NCBI RefSeq assembly: GCF_963855985.1
Contig: NC_087099.1
Location: forward strand, 14,662,001-14,726,000
From: Ostrinia nubilalis
Taxonomy: Eukaryota > Arthropoda > Insecta > Lepidoptera > Crambidae
Reading direction: 5' to 3'
Length of the DNA: 64,000 nt
Shown here: one piece after another, positions 11,701 to 22,089 of the stretch
How the letters are laid out: the number at the start of each line of letters is the position of its first letter
Position numbering within the stretch: the first letter of the stretch is position 1
Translations under genes and position numbers: made by a program
Notes under the pieces: generated by a model
Database searches by the model: none
Seen by the model: only the letters and a program-made list of their open reading frames with translations
What the model was told of the DNA's origin: nothing

Positions 11701-14700
11701 CCATATCTGGCGGTCGAGGCCTGTTATTGAAGATTTCGTAAGCTAACTTTTCGTGTCATGATGGTATTAGCAGCAGGCCTGTTCATCTGCCCGAGTAGGC
11801 ATCGAAGAAAAATCACGCGTGGCGTAATCCACAAGGGTTTTACGAGTGTGCAATGAGAGAGACTTATGCCCGTTTTCACCATCAATCCCTAATTTTTAAG
11901 TGACCCCTATGATAACACATAACAGGCATTTTGTTTCCATAGGGGTCACTTAAAAAAATAGGGATTGATGGTAAAAACGGACATTACGCGCTAGGTTTTC
12001 TTCACCCATTGTAAAAAAAATATTCGCTATGGAAAGAAGAAAAATATGCGTGTGGTGCGCTAGATGGCGACAGTAGCTTCTTGTAGCAGTCAGCTCTATC
12101 GCATCGGCACAGTACCCATCATTGTTTTCGCGTTTCATTTCGACTTAAATAGAAAGACACGGGTTTAAACCCGACATTTATTGTGAAAAGATCCGTGTCT
12201 TTCAAAGCCAAAATTACACCATATTGTTGATGACATTGAGTAGATTTTTTTTAAAATACCTTCGCGAAGAAAACTCTGTAGTCTGTACGTAGTTAAAATA
12301 GTAAGACACGGGTCTTAACGCGACGTTTATTAATGAGTTACATTATGTACTCACGGCTCGACGTTTCGGCTGCGATGCTGCAGCCGCTAGCCGTGGTCAC
12401 AAGCAGACTGGCGGTTCTGTACGTAGTCTATATTATTTCTCTGGTATCAGGCACTTAACTGCTTGGTTGATGTTTGCAGGAGGACCAGCTAACCGAGGTG
12501 GCGTTCCAGGCGCACCTTAAGATCCACCCGCTAGAGTGCCTGACGTGCGGCAAGTGCTTCTTCCGCCGCTCCAACCTTCAGCTGCACATCAAGATGCATC
12601 TGGGCATCAGGAACCATAAGTAAGCGATAGATTTTGAACTTTATGGACGTTGGAATAGGATTCAAAATGGATAAGATGGATTTTTTACTTATATGCATCA
12701 GAATAGGGTTCAAATTCAACTAAAATAGAGGAAAATGGACTTAACGTGAACATTTTTATATGAACTTACGGCTTGACGTTTCGGCTGCTATGCTGCAGCC
12801 GTGGTCACAAGCAGACTGTTCAAATAAGATTTAGATAGGTTGTACTGTTTTCCGACTTTATTGGCAATAAAATGGGTTAAAAATTGATAGACAATAACCT
12901 GGCTGGTTTTGTGCCGGGTAACTGCATGAAAAGCATTGGGGGAGCCCTATGTTCAGCACGTGTACGTCCTATGGCCCAGATGATGATAATGATGATGATA
13001 AAAAATTGATTAAGCGTAGTATTGATAATACTGCCACTCACTAATGTCTTCTACAGGTGCGAGGTATGCGAAAAGCGGTTCATCACTCGACAGAAACTGA
13101 TTGAGCATCAGAACGTGCACACCGGCCGCACACCAGTCAAGTGCACCATCTGCGACGACACCTTCCGCCGCTACTCCAACATGGTGCAGCACCGGTGAGT
13201 GTCGACCCTGTAGCGATGCACATAAGGTCTACTTTGGAGCGGTCACTTGTACGCGATCAACTGTCAAGTGCACCATCTGCGACGACACCTTCCGCCGCTA
13301 CTCCAACATGGTGCAGCACCGGTGAGTGTCGACCCTGTAGCGAGGCACATAAGGTCTACTTTGGAGCGGTCACTTGTGCGTGATCAACTGTCAAGTGCAC
13401 CATCTGCGACGACACCTTCCGCCGCTACTCCAACATGGTGCAGCACCGGTGAGTGTCGACCCTGTAGCGAGGCACATAAGGTCTACTTTGGAGCGGTCAC
13501 TTGTGCGTGATCAACTGTCAAGTGCACCATCTGCGACGACACCTTCCGCCGCTACTCCAACATGGTGCAGCACCGGTGAGTGTCGACCCTGTAGCGAGGC
13601 ACATAAGGTCTACTTTGGAGCGGCCACTTGTGCGTGATCAACTGTCAAGTGCACCATCTGCGACGACACCTTCCGCCGCTACTCCAACATGGTGCAGCAC
13701 CGGTGAGTGTCGACCCTGTAGCGAGGCACATAAGGTCTACTTTGGAGCGGCCACTTGTGCGTGATCAACTGTCAAGTGCACCATCTGCGACGACACCTTC
13801 CGCCGCTACTCCAACATGGTGCAGCACCGGTGAGTGTCGACCCTGTAGCGAGGCACATAAGGTCTACTTTGGAGCGGTCACTTGTGCGTGATCAACTGTC
13901 AAGTGCACCATCTGCTACGACACCTTCCGCCGTTACTCGGTGAGTGTTGACTCTGTAGCGATGCACATAAGGTCTACTTTGGAGTGGTCACTTGTGCGCG
14001 ATCAACTGTCAAGTGCACCATCTGCGACGACACCTTCCGCCGCTACTCCAACATGGTGCAGCACCGGTGAGTGTCGACTCTGTAGCGAGGCACATAAGGT
14101 CTACTTTGGAGTGGCCACTTGTGCGTGATCAACTGTCAAGTGCACCATCTGCGACGACACCTTCCGCCGCTACTCCAACATGGTGCAGCACCGGTGAGTG
14201 TCGACCCTGTAGCGATGCACATAAGGTCTACTTTGGAGCGGTCACTTGTGCGTGATCAACTGTCAAGTGCACCATCTGCGACGACACCTTCCGCCGCTAC
14301 TCCAACATGGTGCAGCACCGGTGAGTGTCGACCCTGTAGCGAGGCACATAAGGTCACAAAATATAACAGAAGGTAAACTCCATACTAAGCGCGCTCGAGA
14401 CACGCACACATAGACACCGCTCACGTACGCGTTATCAAGACTGTCTCGGACGAATGCGAGGCGCGACTGCGTTCGCTTGAGTGACGCTGCTCACGCGTTT
14501 GTGAAATTATTTTTTTTGTGCGAAAATGAGTGAACAACAAAAAAGGGGTATTATAACATTTGTTAAGTAGATGGTTGCTTACACTCAACATTAAAAACTA
14601 AATTTTCGTTTTTTACGGTCACTTGTGCGTGATCAACTGTCAAGTGCACCATCTGCGACGACACCTTCCGCCGCTACTCCAACATGGTGCAGCACCGGTG

Positions 14701-17700
14701 AGTGTCGACCCTGTAGCGATGCACATAAGGTCTACTTTGGAGTGGCTACTTGTGCGTGATCAACTGTCAAGTGCACCATCTGCGATGACACCTTCCGCCG
14801 CTATTCTACATATATGGTGCAGCACCGGTGAGTTGTCGACTCTATAGTAATGGACGTAAGGTCTAATTTGGAGCAGGTGGTTACTTTGTCAAATGTTTCT
14901 ACAGAATTTGACAGCGGCAGCAGCGCGGCGCGGAGCGTAGCTGTGCGGAGAAATGGAAATAATGAAATCTATTGGTTATTCAAATAATTTCTCCGTTCTG
15001 CTTCGTCTTGGTGGAAACCGGGCCTAACAAACATCCACGCTCATACTATTTAAAAACGCTTGTGCGTTCTGTCCCATTTTTCACTTGCTTCCGTTATGCT
15101 CGTATACGTACTTACTATACTTAAGCCTTGATCACACGTACCGAGTAAATGGGCGAGACAGTAAAATGTTTACTCGATCGAGACAGTTGGGTGAGCGAGT
15201 CACATACTCGAGCGCTCAGCCGAGCACTCGGCGTAATGTTCATACACACCGAGTACTCGGCCGAGAGCTCTGTCTCGCCCGTTTGCTCGGTGCGTGTGAT
15301 CAAGGCATTACAGTCTAAAAAATACATTAATAGGTTAAAAACTAAAAACGTCACTTCATCTTCCAGGGACCGCCACCACTTCCAAAAGAAGGCCAAAGTG
15401 CGCGACTTTGTTTGCCACTGCGGAGCCGTGTTCCACTCGCGCGCCAAGCTGCACTGGCACCAGGAGACGCACGACGGCAAGCCCAAGGCCTGCCTCTACT
15501 GCTCCGACAAGTTCGTGCACGCGGCTTCGCTCACGCGACACATACGACGCACGCACAACATCTTCTTCCTGTCCGACCGGAGCAAGGCGAAGGAGAACGT
15601 GCCGTGCCCTGTTTGCAAGCAGGTTGGTGGTAGATTAAGATTGAATGTACCAGTAGAAATAGTTTTTCAGTCGGTTGATTAGTCTGCCAACTTGTCGGCG
15701 AAGATGTCGGCCAATTTCGGCGAAGATGTCGGCCAATGTCGGCGAAAATGTCGGCCAAGCCCACTCAGAGCCAAGCTGCACTGGCACCAGGAGACGCACG
15801 ACGGCAAGCCCAAGGCCTGCCTCTACTGCTCCGACAAGTTTGTGCACGCGGCTTCGCTCACGCGACACATACGACGCACGCACAACATATTCTTCCTGTC
15901 CGACCGGAGCAAGGCGAAAGAGAACGTGCCGTGTCCTGTTTGCAAGCAGGTTGGTGGTAGATAAGGCTTGATTGTACCGGTAGAAATAGTTTTCTAGTCG
16001 GCCAAACTGTCGGCCAAAATCGCCGGCCTAAGTCGGCCAATGTCGGCGAAAATGTCGGCCAATGTTGGCGAAAATGTCGGCCAATGTCGGCGAAGATTCG
16101 GCCAATGTCGGCGAAAATTTCGGCCAAAATTGGCCCACCAGTGTCGGCCAAACCCACTCGCGGGCCAAGCTGCACTGGCACCAGGAGACGCACGACGTTT
16201 AAGCACTCAATAATTGGTTCCATTGTTGTGTAAGGTCACTGTCATTTTGCTAGTGGCGAAAACGATGGCGCCAATTGGTAAGCGCTGAAGCGTTTGGTGG
16301 ACTATCGCATTTGTACTCACCAAGAATACGTCACTACTGTAGAGGAGGGTTATTTCAATCGCCAGCAGTGCAGCCCTCATTAGTGACAATTCCATTACTA
16401 GCATTCCCATTTAGTTCTCATTGTGTGGGGATATTGAGGAACGGTACCGGCAACATTCCAGACCTTGGGAATGGCTCATTCCTACTTGTAGAACATAGCC
16501 AGCTCAACCTAGAGAACTTTTCGCTTGGCCTTGGCAAACCTCAAGAATAGGGATGTTTCCTGGGTCAAAAAGCAAGAGTTTTAATTAGTCCGTCATTTAA
16601 CTTATCTAAAAATACTCTACACGTATTTTTCACTTTTTCAAACTAATGAAAATTTAAAGAGATAAAGCGCGCCAAAGTTCATAAGAAGAGGCCTGTGACG
16701 TCAATGAGTGCATAAAAGTGCCACACTTTGTGACGTCGCGCGGACCTTCAACGCACCATAACTGTGTAATTATTTGTTAGATTGACAAATAAAAGTATAT
16801 GTGTCCAATATTTTTGATATTAAACATGACGGACTAAAAAAATTTTTTTAGGAAACTAGCCTATTATCTAAAAGTTCCCTTATTCTTTCCAGATGTACCT
16901 CCGGTCTAACCTGCGCGCCCATTTACTAACTCACAGCGGCAAGCGACCACATCTATGCGTGATCTGCAACAAGTCCTTCAGCACGAAGTGGAACCTAAAG
17001 CTGCACAGGTGGACACACATGTCAAGATCTGCTAAACCATTTAAGTGTAACCTGTGCAAGGGAGCTTTCATCAGACAGGTATGTTTAGCAATATTGCCAG
17101 AAATTTTCTTTGACTTTGCACAAGATACATGACGCGCCCCACTAACAACCCTGTAGCCTATGCAAAGACGCCTTTATCGGACAGGTACGCTAAAGCCCGG
17201 TCTGTGAGCACGTAGAATTTAGTCCAATGACCCCAAGCTACCCATCTTTATCGCTCGCGCGTAATTATATTGCTGTCGCGACTGTGCGATAGCAACATAA
17301 TTACGCGGTAGCTTAGGGTCATTGGACAAAATTCTACGTGCTCGCAGACCAGACTATACCTATGATTGATTTATCATTGACAATATTGTCAGAAATTTTC
17401 CTTAGCTTCCTCACCACAATCTGCAATAAAAGTGGTTATTGGTTAGGTAGTGTCAAATACCCTAGTCCTTACAATGACATTTTACATACCCCCTACTTTA
17501 AAAGGCATGGCAACTTCAAGTTATCATTGTCTATTAATTAACCTTAACATCCGGCAATAAGGTTTAAAATGTAACATCAATATAACACCCATTTTAAACT
17601 GCAATCAAATAGCGAAAACATTGATTTGCCCATCTCAGGCGGAGTACATATCCCACATGAACGCGCACAAGTCGTTCCGGCCCTACACGTGCAACTACTG

Positions 17701-17959
17701 CGGCTGCCAGTTCATCCGCAAGTACAACTGCCAGCGACACGTCAGAGAACACGAGACCGCCAAAAAGTACGTGTGCAAAGTCCCCGAGTGCGGTAAGTCG
17801 TTCCACCGGAGCTACTACCTCTCCGAACATATGAAGGTCCACAGCGGAGCCAGACCCTTCGCCTGCAACATCTGCGGAAAAACCTCCAGCAACAAATCCA
17901 ACCACAACAAACACCTTAAAATCCACCACGCGCGGGAACCCGTCGCCACCGAGGCGTAG
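5781..17959 (+). CDS. Multi-C2H2 zinc-finger protein, 10 exons, predicted 1711 aa
   Basis: Exons read from splice sites and phase: 5781-9188, 9342-9431, 9502-9605, 10108-10445, 10972-11126, 12480-12619, 13057-13194, 15367-15622, 16893-17078, 17639-17959; the sum is 5136 nt, exactly 1712 codons. Exon 1 starts MDQMVQCPVC and holds a lone N-terminal finger (C7, C10, H23, H27), then a long disordered Ser/Thr-rich region. It contains SUMO-type motifs such as IKVE and VKEE; exon 4 adds IKKE. Exon 4 carries finger 2 and a Pro-rich stretch. Exons 5-10 carry twelve more fingers, several split by introns, for example CPTCK at the end of exon 5 completed by AFQAHLKIH in exon 6; this validates the junctions. 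Fingers run to NHNKHLKIHH, and the protein ends TEA. Fourteen fingers suggest a nuclear, probably sequence-specific DNA-binding protein. I do not recognise the orthologue. Finger exons 5, 7 and 8 each have adjacent partial duplicate copies. Confidence 0.85.
7788..8346 (+). repeat. Coding minisatellite: 42-bp units encoding Ser-rich 14-mers
   Basis: Within exon 1 (about residues 670-855) a 14-residue unit close to SPASFKSVEKFSQA is repeated about nine times almost perfectly between 7809 and 8190, then decays into shorter units of the type SSSCKSPENFSRA. The DNA unit is about 42 bp, so gains and losses keep the reading frame. Repeated K-S-V-E and S-P positions are potential phosphorylation sites; the function is unknown. 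Confidence 0.85.
9668..10057. mobile_element. MITE in intron 3 of the zinc-finger gene (family B)
   Basis: The left end reads CACTCGATATCAAATAAATC and the right end GATTTATTTGATGTTGAGTG, an imperfect terminal inverted repeat of about 25 bp. TA flanks both sides, consistent with a TA target duplication. Length is 390 bp. A second copy lies at 47716-47974 and shares the ends and the internal string CACCATGA-TGTGTCA. The right end stops about 50 bp before exon 4. Confidence 0.75.
10452..10616. mobile_element. MITE abutting the exon 4 splice donor (family A)
   Basis: A terminal inverted repeat containing GAGCACGTAGAATTTTGTCC at the left and its complement at the right pairs over about 35 bp, with TA-rich flanks. 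Two more copies occur at 17191-17357 and 24580-26521 (the last split by another element). This copy begins about six bases after the exon 4 donor GTACAT at 10446. Confidence 0.8.
10640..10745 (+). repeat. RTE-like retrotransposon 3' end
   Basis: Contains GGCCTATGTTCAGCAATGGA followed by CGTC...GAAATGATGA, matching the conserved C terminus of RTE-type ORFs (a YVQQWTS-like ending) and tail seen again at 12935-12998, 40710-40775 and 55540-55600 in this window. Only the last hundred bases remain. Confidence 0.6.
10987..11460 (+). repeat. Tandem duplication of zinc-finger exon 5
   Basis: Bases 11049-11169 recur at 11340-11460 (offset 291) with few changes, including the exon end CCCACGTGCAAG and its GTGAG donor. 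The upstream part of the exon (from about 10987, CTCGCGAGCAGTATGCTTCA) is also repeated at about 11158-11250 with an internal duplication. The second copy is interrupted by a poly-A-ended insertion at 11252-11338. Only the first copy has the upstream acceptor and continuous frame, so the second is probably not used as an exon. Confidence 0.85.
11252..11338 (+). mobile_element. Truncated retroelement 3' end with poly-A, inside duplicated exon 5
   Basis: Sequence CAGATATGTACCATCCTAGA and downstream text, ending in a run of about 14 A, is shared with 57330-57412 (plus strand) and with the complement of 63660-63740. The 57.3-kb copy retains coding sequence with a WNSLP motif, which marks the family as a non-LTR retrotransposon. 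Confidence 0.65.
11461..11868. other. Intron 5, nothing recognised
   Basis: Intronic sequence with a GC content closer to exons than to the flanks, including CACCAGGGCACCAGATCACC. No open frame, paired repeat or second copy is evident within the window. Confidence 0.4.
11869..11983. mobile_element. Short foldback MITE in intron 5
   Basis: The left arm contains CCATCAATCCCTAATTTTTA then AGTGACCCCTAT. The right arm, ATAGGGGTCACTT...AGGGATTGATGG, pairs with it over about 40 bp around a loop of about 25 bp. No coding content. Confidence 0.75.
12350..12822 (+). repeat. Two copies of a GACGTTTCGGCTGC repeat flanking exon 6
   Basis: The string GACGTTTCGGCTGCGATGCT followed by GCAGCCG and GTGGTCACAAGCAGACTG occurs at about 12358-12412 and again, slightly shortened, at about 12772-12822. 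The self-complementary CGGCTGC/GCAGCCG core could form a small hairpin. Origin unknown. Confidence 0.6.
12935..12998 (+). repeat. RTE-like retrotransposon 3' end with TGA repeats
   Basis: CCCTATGTTCAGCACGTGTA leads into CGTCCTATGGCCCAGATGATGA and a TGATGA-rich tail, a decayed counterpart of the tail at 10640-10745. Confidence 0.5.
13141..14840 (+). repeat. 127-bp tandem array of exon 7 end plus 5' splice site, about 12 copies
   Basis: The end of exon 7 (TGCACCATCTGCGACGACAC through CAGCACCG) with its donor GTGAGTGTCGAC and about 70 bp of intron recurs at a 127-bp period. Repeat starts are near 13141, 13268, 13395, 13522, 13649, 13776, 13903 (missing about 17 bp), 14013, 14140, 14267, then after an insertion 14644 and 14771 (degenerate). 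Copies are nearly identical. Each keeps the exon-like 53 bases and the donor but lacks a convincing acceptor, so they should lie within intron 7. As 127 is not a multiple of three, read-through does not extend the finger frame. Confidence 0.95.
14357..14618 (+). other. Unrelated 260-bp insertion within the 127-bp array
   Basis: The repeat unit breaks after CACATAAGGTC and resumes at GGTCACTTGTGCGTG. The inserted sequence is not repeat-derived. It holds a short ORF starting MSEQQKRGIITFVK (about 14527-14568) followed by a stop. No terminal inverted repeats or clear target duplication were seen. Confidence 0.6.
14913..15030. mobile_element. Foldback element related to the one at 3470
   Basis: Arms GGAGCGTAGCTGTGCGGAGA and TCTCCGTTCTGCTTCGTC pair imperfectly around GGAAATAATGAAATCT, the same centre as the 3.5-kb copy. 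It lies in intron 7 just after the tandem array. Confidence 0.55.
15125..15306. mobile_element. 182-bp foldback MITE, copy 1
   Basis: Starts GCCTTGATCACACGTACCGA and ends with CGTGTGATCAAGGC, with inner palindromic CTCGGCCGAG-type strings. A second copy with about 90 percent identity by eye lies at 20434-20613. It sits in intron 7 roughly 60 bp before exon 8. Confidence 0.8.
15443..16200 (+). repeat. Partial duplications of zinc-finger exon 8
   Basis: The exon 8 segment beginning GCCAAGCTGCACTGGCACCA at 15443 recurs at 15770, continuing through the exon end TGCAAGCAG and its GTTGGT donor to about 15995. A third, very short piece lies at 16164-16197. The second copy keeps the two-finger frame open but has no evident acceptor. 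The copies are separated by TCGGC-rich minisatellite DNA. Confidence 0.9.
15684..16160 (+). repeat. Minisatellite of TCGGC(C/G)AA units in two blocks
   Basis: Blocks at 15684-15766 and 15996-16155 consist of alternating TCGGCCAATG and TCGGCGAAAATG strings with a period near 22 bp. They flank the second copy of exon 8 and probably mediated that duplication. Confidence 0.85.
16207..16560. repeat. Interspersed repeat, class unknown
   Basis: Shares GACTATCGCATTTG-ACTCA and a GCCCTCATTA-type end with the sequence at 57030-57240, so it belongs to a dispersed family. No coding or terminal-repeat signature was identified. Confidence 0.45.
16583..16842. mobile_element. Short inverted-repeat element in intron 8
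   Basis: TTAGTCCGTCATTTAA on the left matches the complement of TTAAACATGACGGACTAA on the right. The 255-bp interior has GTGACGTCAATGAG and TTGTGACGTCGCG. It ends about 50 bp before exon 9. Confidence 0.55.
17191..17357. mobile_element. MITE, family A, in intron 9
   Basis: An inverted repeat with ends GGTCTGTGAGCACGTAGAAT and its complement. It is the uninterrupted form of the element split at 24580-26521 and preserves AATTATATTGCTGTCGCG across the site that is interrupted there. Confidence 0.8.
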
Positions 17960-19600
17960 TCCCGACGCACGTAGTTAGAAACCAATTTTAATCTTATATT
18001 CACCCTTGTGATCGTAACGTGTCATTTTGTTTGTGAGCACACGGAATTTGAAGTGCCTATAAAGATTATATTATGAGGTCACATTACGGACGGATAGTTT
18101 ACGACTCTTAGCGAATTAATTGTACGTTTATTTTAAGTACCGATAAAAGATTAATATGTAATTTAAGACAGATGCGTATCGGCAGATTACATGATTGAAA
18201 TTGATGAATGCTGTAAAACTTAATATTGATAAACGACTGATCGATTTAGATTTACTTTAATTGATATGGATCTTATCGTCTGTCTCAAATTGAGGCAGTG
18301 TAAGTAACGGACTACTTAAGTAACCTTAGAACCTTATTCCGTGTGCGCAAGGTTCGATGTTGTTTGTATTGTATTCCTATTATTCTGGCGACTACCGCGT
18401 GGTTTGTGTTGTGCTTGCGTTCGACTGACTAGCTTTAAAGTCTCGGTGGATTGTCGTTAGTACGCTAAATCTCTATATTCGTTTTACCCGAGTGGAATTT
18501 GTTGTGATTTTTATATTGCGTTATTCACAACCGATCTTCCATCGAACGAGTAGGGTAATTGTCGACTGATTTCTAATTCATCCTGTAGATATGTACATAG
18601 ATAGGATTACTTAAAGTATGTTAGTGTCCTCATAATAAAAATGCCAAATCCATAATCATTGTAACGGTGCTTGTTTTAAAGCTCTTTTTTGTACGAATGT
18701 GGATGGTGTTCTGGCGTACTGACGGCAAGCTCCATCGGCGCTGGCGCAGCTCGACGACTCTTTTGCATGGAGTAGGCGCTCGCGTACAAAATATGTTTAG
18801 GTACCTCGGTTGTGAGTAGACGAGTAGCGTTAGCTTCGGGCCGCGTGTTCGTTGCGCGGCACATGATGCCGAAGTGCCATTAAAATTGTTGTGACTACAG
18901 CTCGATAGATATTTTAAATAGTAATTTGTTACATTTACTTCTAGTTCGTGAAGCCATCGCGTGTTACAGCGCCCTAACGCTTGTCTGGTTTTCGTTTTAA
19001 AACATTGAGTCGGTTAATTGACATTTTATCAGACAACAGCCAATAAGAATCGTCGAAATGTCATTTTGATCATTAGGGATGTCATAGTCCTGACTGGACT
19101 AAACGTCCGAAATAAAATAACGTTGACGTTTCGGTGGCATTCTTAAGTTTTAATGTTATACAGTATTTTTCTACCATTATTATTTTGTTGTTTCAGCCAG
19201 CCTATAGAGGGGTGGAAGTACATATAATAGATACAGTTTCAATTAAATAGCGACTGCGTAACGAACACACGGTCCGTTCCCGTAAATGTTGCTTAAATGT
19301 GATTTTTTATTCTTCCGACCGCGGTTGTGAATCACTGAAAAGCAATAGTCTACCTTTGTAAATATAGTTCTACTTATAGACATCTACGTCACGTTGAATA
19401 TCTTTAATTTAGGCCTCGTATTGGCAATGTTGCGGTTAGAATCTCGGCGTGAAGCTGCAGAGTTCACGAATATACCACCTACACACTGTAAAAGAGTCTC
19501 AGATACGTACAGTCCACGAAAATAATAAAATTATGAATTTATAGTTTCGAAATTGAGCCAGTACAACTACTCTAAAATGTAAATAATAAAGTGGTTTTAT
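17960..19600 (+). other. Probable 3' UTR of the zinc-finger gene
   Basis: No ORF or repeat stands out after the TAG at 17957. An AATAAA in AAATAATAAAGTGG near 19585 is the best candidate polyadenylation signal, giving a 3' UTR of about 1.6 kb; an earlier AATAAAAAT near 18637 is an alternative. Confidence 0.4.
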
Positions 19601-20433
19601 TCAAACGTTGACTGTACGTTTGTCTATACATTATAATATCAGTCCCATCACTATAATAAATAAGGGCTCTGAACAAATGTCAAGACGTATCGTAGATCTA
19701 GTGATGGTGGTCATGGTCGATCGTACAATGAATACCAGCGGTATAGTTGGTGTAAGAACACTGCCACATACTCTCGCGGTTAGCTAGATTAGTATTTAAA
19801 CTAAATTGGCGGGAATATATCGAACAAAATTAACTTGCGAATTATTGCACAGCACCATCTTTATGTCAGTTCAATCAACATGTTTGTCTATGGTTTATAA
19901 TCCTTTGCTAATCAGAACTCTCTTATCTATCTATTCGCGCCAGCTTTTGAAAAACTGTTTGATGCGTTCAATGTAACTGCTGTTTGTGTTTGGAGCACAT
20001 TGTAAATTGTTCAACAGTGAGACATTTTGAGGAAATCCATTAAAACGTTCCTTTTCATTAATTTTACTTGAACAACACACGATATTCAAAGAATAATTTA
20101 CGGCTATTTTAAAACTGACAAAGATTTGACGTAATTACGACACGCATAGAAAATGCCTGTAATTGAATACATTCAAATGATTTCACACAATAATTTTATT
20201 TATAATAAATATTGCGCTTTTATGGATTTCTTCTTACCGTGATGATATTATTTTGTAATTAGACTCCGAAATAATTGCGTTTGTCAGACGTGAGTATTTT
20301 TAATGTGATCAAGTTCATTCATTTAAGTATTTTTTATATCTTAAGAATTTTAATCCACGTCTGATGAACGCAGGTGTATCCAGTCTCGTGTCACCCCATA
20401 TTTGTTCAAATATGGATGACCACAAAACTAAAA
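19601..20433. other. Intergenic DNA, nothing recognised
   Basis: AT-rich sequence with no supportable gene or element. Confidence 0.5.
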
Positions 20434-20613
20434 GCCTTGATCACACGTACCGAGTAAACTGGCGAGACAGTAAAATGTTTACTCGGTCGAGACAGTTGGG
20501 TGAGCGAGTCACATACTCTAGCGCTCGGCCGAGCACTCGGCGTAATGTTCACACACCGAGTACTCGGCCGAGAGCACTGTCTCGCCCGTTTATTCGGTAC
20601 GTGTGATCAAGGC
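20434..20613. mobile_element. 180-bp foldback MITE, copy 2
   Basis: Second copy of the element at 15125-15306, with the same GCCTTGATCACACGTACCGA start and GTGATCAAGGC end. Short A-rich strings flank both ends. Confidence 0.8.
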
Positions 20614-22089
20614 AAAAGAGTGGGTGTTATAACAAGGAACTTAGTTATAAACAAAAGTGGTGAATTATTCGCAAGCAACGTCCGCATATTGTGCATACTC
20701 TGTAAATAATAGGTAAATTAAAATTCTATTGTGTAAATATACAGGACCAAGTGTGTAAAAAGTGGAGAGACGAAGCATTTCGGAGCAATGGCTGCCGCAC
20801 TGCGGGGTTGGTTCTGTTCTCAAATCGATGTGCAGACAGCAGCGTACTACATTTTGTAGTACTCGTATTGTAGGTAGATTTTGGATTCAAAGACTGGGAT
20901 GCTTTGTGAACGGGTTTTATTTATTGGCACATGTTATTGTCCAATTGTGCAATATAATATTATTATATCATGACGATTTAGTTGTACCCTTGTGTATGCA
21001 TATAGGACAGAATGAACCCCGCAGTAAAACAGTAACGAGTATATTAGTCAAATTACAATGGGCATTTCGGTATAGGTACCCCGCTTTAGAATAATTCTGA
21101 TACTTTAATATTCTTACTTTTGTATGTCACAAACTTTAAGTTGATACGTAATCATCTCATACAACACTATTGGCGGAGTGTAGTTGTGCTACGCAAAAAG
21201 TGACTAATATTGAAGGTACTTATTATCGTTGGCTATAAATAAGTATGTTCGATAATATTTTATTAATTGAGTTATGTAATAGGATCGTTTGTTTGATATT
21301 GCGTCAGGTCGCGTGACTTATTTTTGTCACGTTACCAGTGTCAATGAACTGTATTGGGAAAAATAACAGAATAGATCATAAATTGATTATAATTGAACCC
21401 TTTTACTATCTATAAAGTAACTACTTAATGACGTATTGAGTTGCGCAGGCGCAAACAAAATTGAGTCGTAGATGTTATTTAGCTGTTGATCGTATTCAAT
21501 TTTTTTCCAATATTCACTCTGAAGCTAATAAAGAAATCATAAAGCATATCACATCTAGTTTAACGTCTTTTTCTGTTCAAATTCAAATGACGTTTACGTT
21601 TTTAATATAAAGACAAGGTTTTTTATTAGACATCGCATTCTCCTTATCCAAAAGATGTCAGTATCTTTTGGATACTTACACTTACTTGTAAATGAAAATA
21701 CAGACCTTATACTAGTCACTTTTTGCAAACGACTATGATTTAAAATCGATTAGTTTAATTTCTGAAGTATATTACTTTAACGTTAAGCACTTGATTGTAA
21801 ATAGCTCTTAATTCATTAGAATAATTTATTTATATTTTTTTTATTGTTAAACTTAATTTCACTTAAATTATTTATGTAAGTTTTTTTGGCTGCTCTGTAA
21901 ATTTGACGTGGTTGATGTTACTCGCCGACTTGATGAATCTATTTGCAAATGGTTTGACCTTGATTTTGTAATTTTTTGACAATGACGACTTTGCATGGTG
22001 TGTTTGTAACGAATAATCATATCTTCTAACTTTTCTTATGGATTTTTTTATAATCATTTTTGTGACAAAGTCAATTTACCGACTTGAAT
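20614..22089. other. Intergenic DNA, nothing recognised
   Basis: AT-rich. A few short open frames here have no recognisable composition. A short inverted pair, CCAAAAGATGTCAG and TATCTTTTGGATAC, near 21650 is probably incidental. Confidence 0.4.

Noticed and set aside
13141..14840. CRISPR-like direct repeats
   Set aside because: The period is a uniform 127 bp with no variable spacers, and the repeat is exon plus intron of a eukaryotic gene.
13101..14847. Series of overlapping 60-87 codon open frames beginning MCVINCQVHHLRRHLPP
   Set aside because: They are an alternate frame of the 127-bp repeat. The true exon frame encodes the finger CTICDDTFRRYSNMVQHR, and the repeated frames are by-products of the tandem unit.
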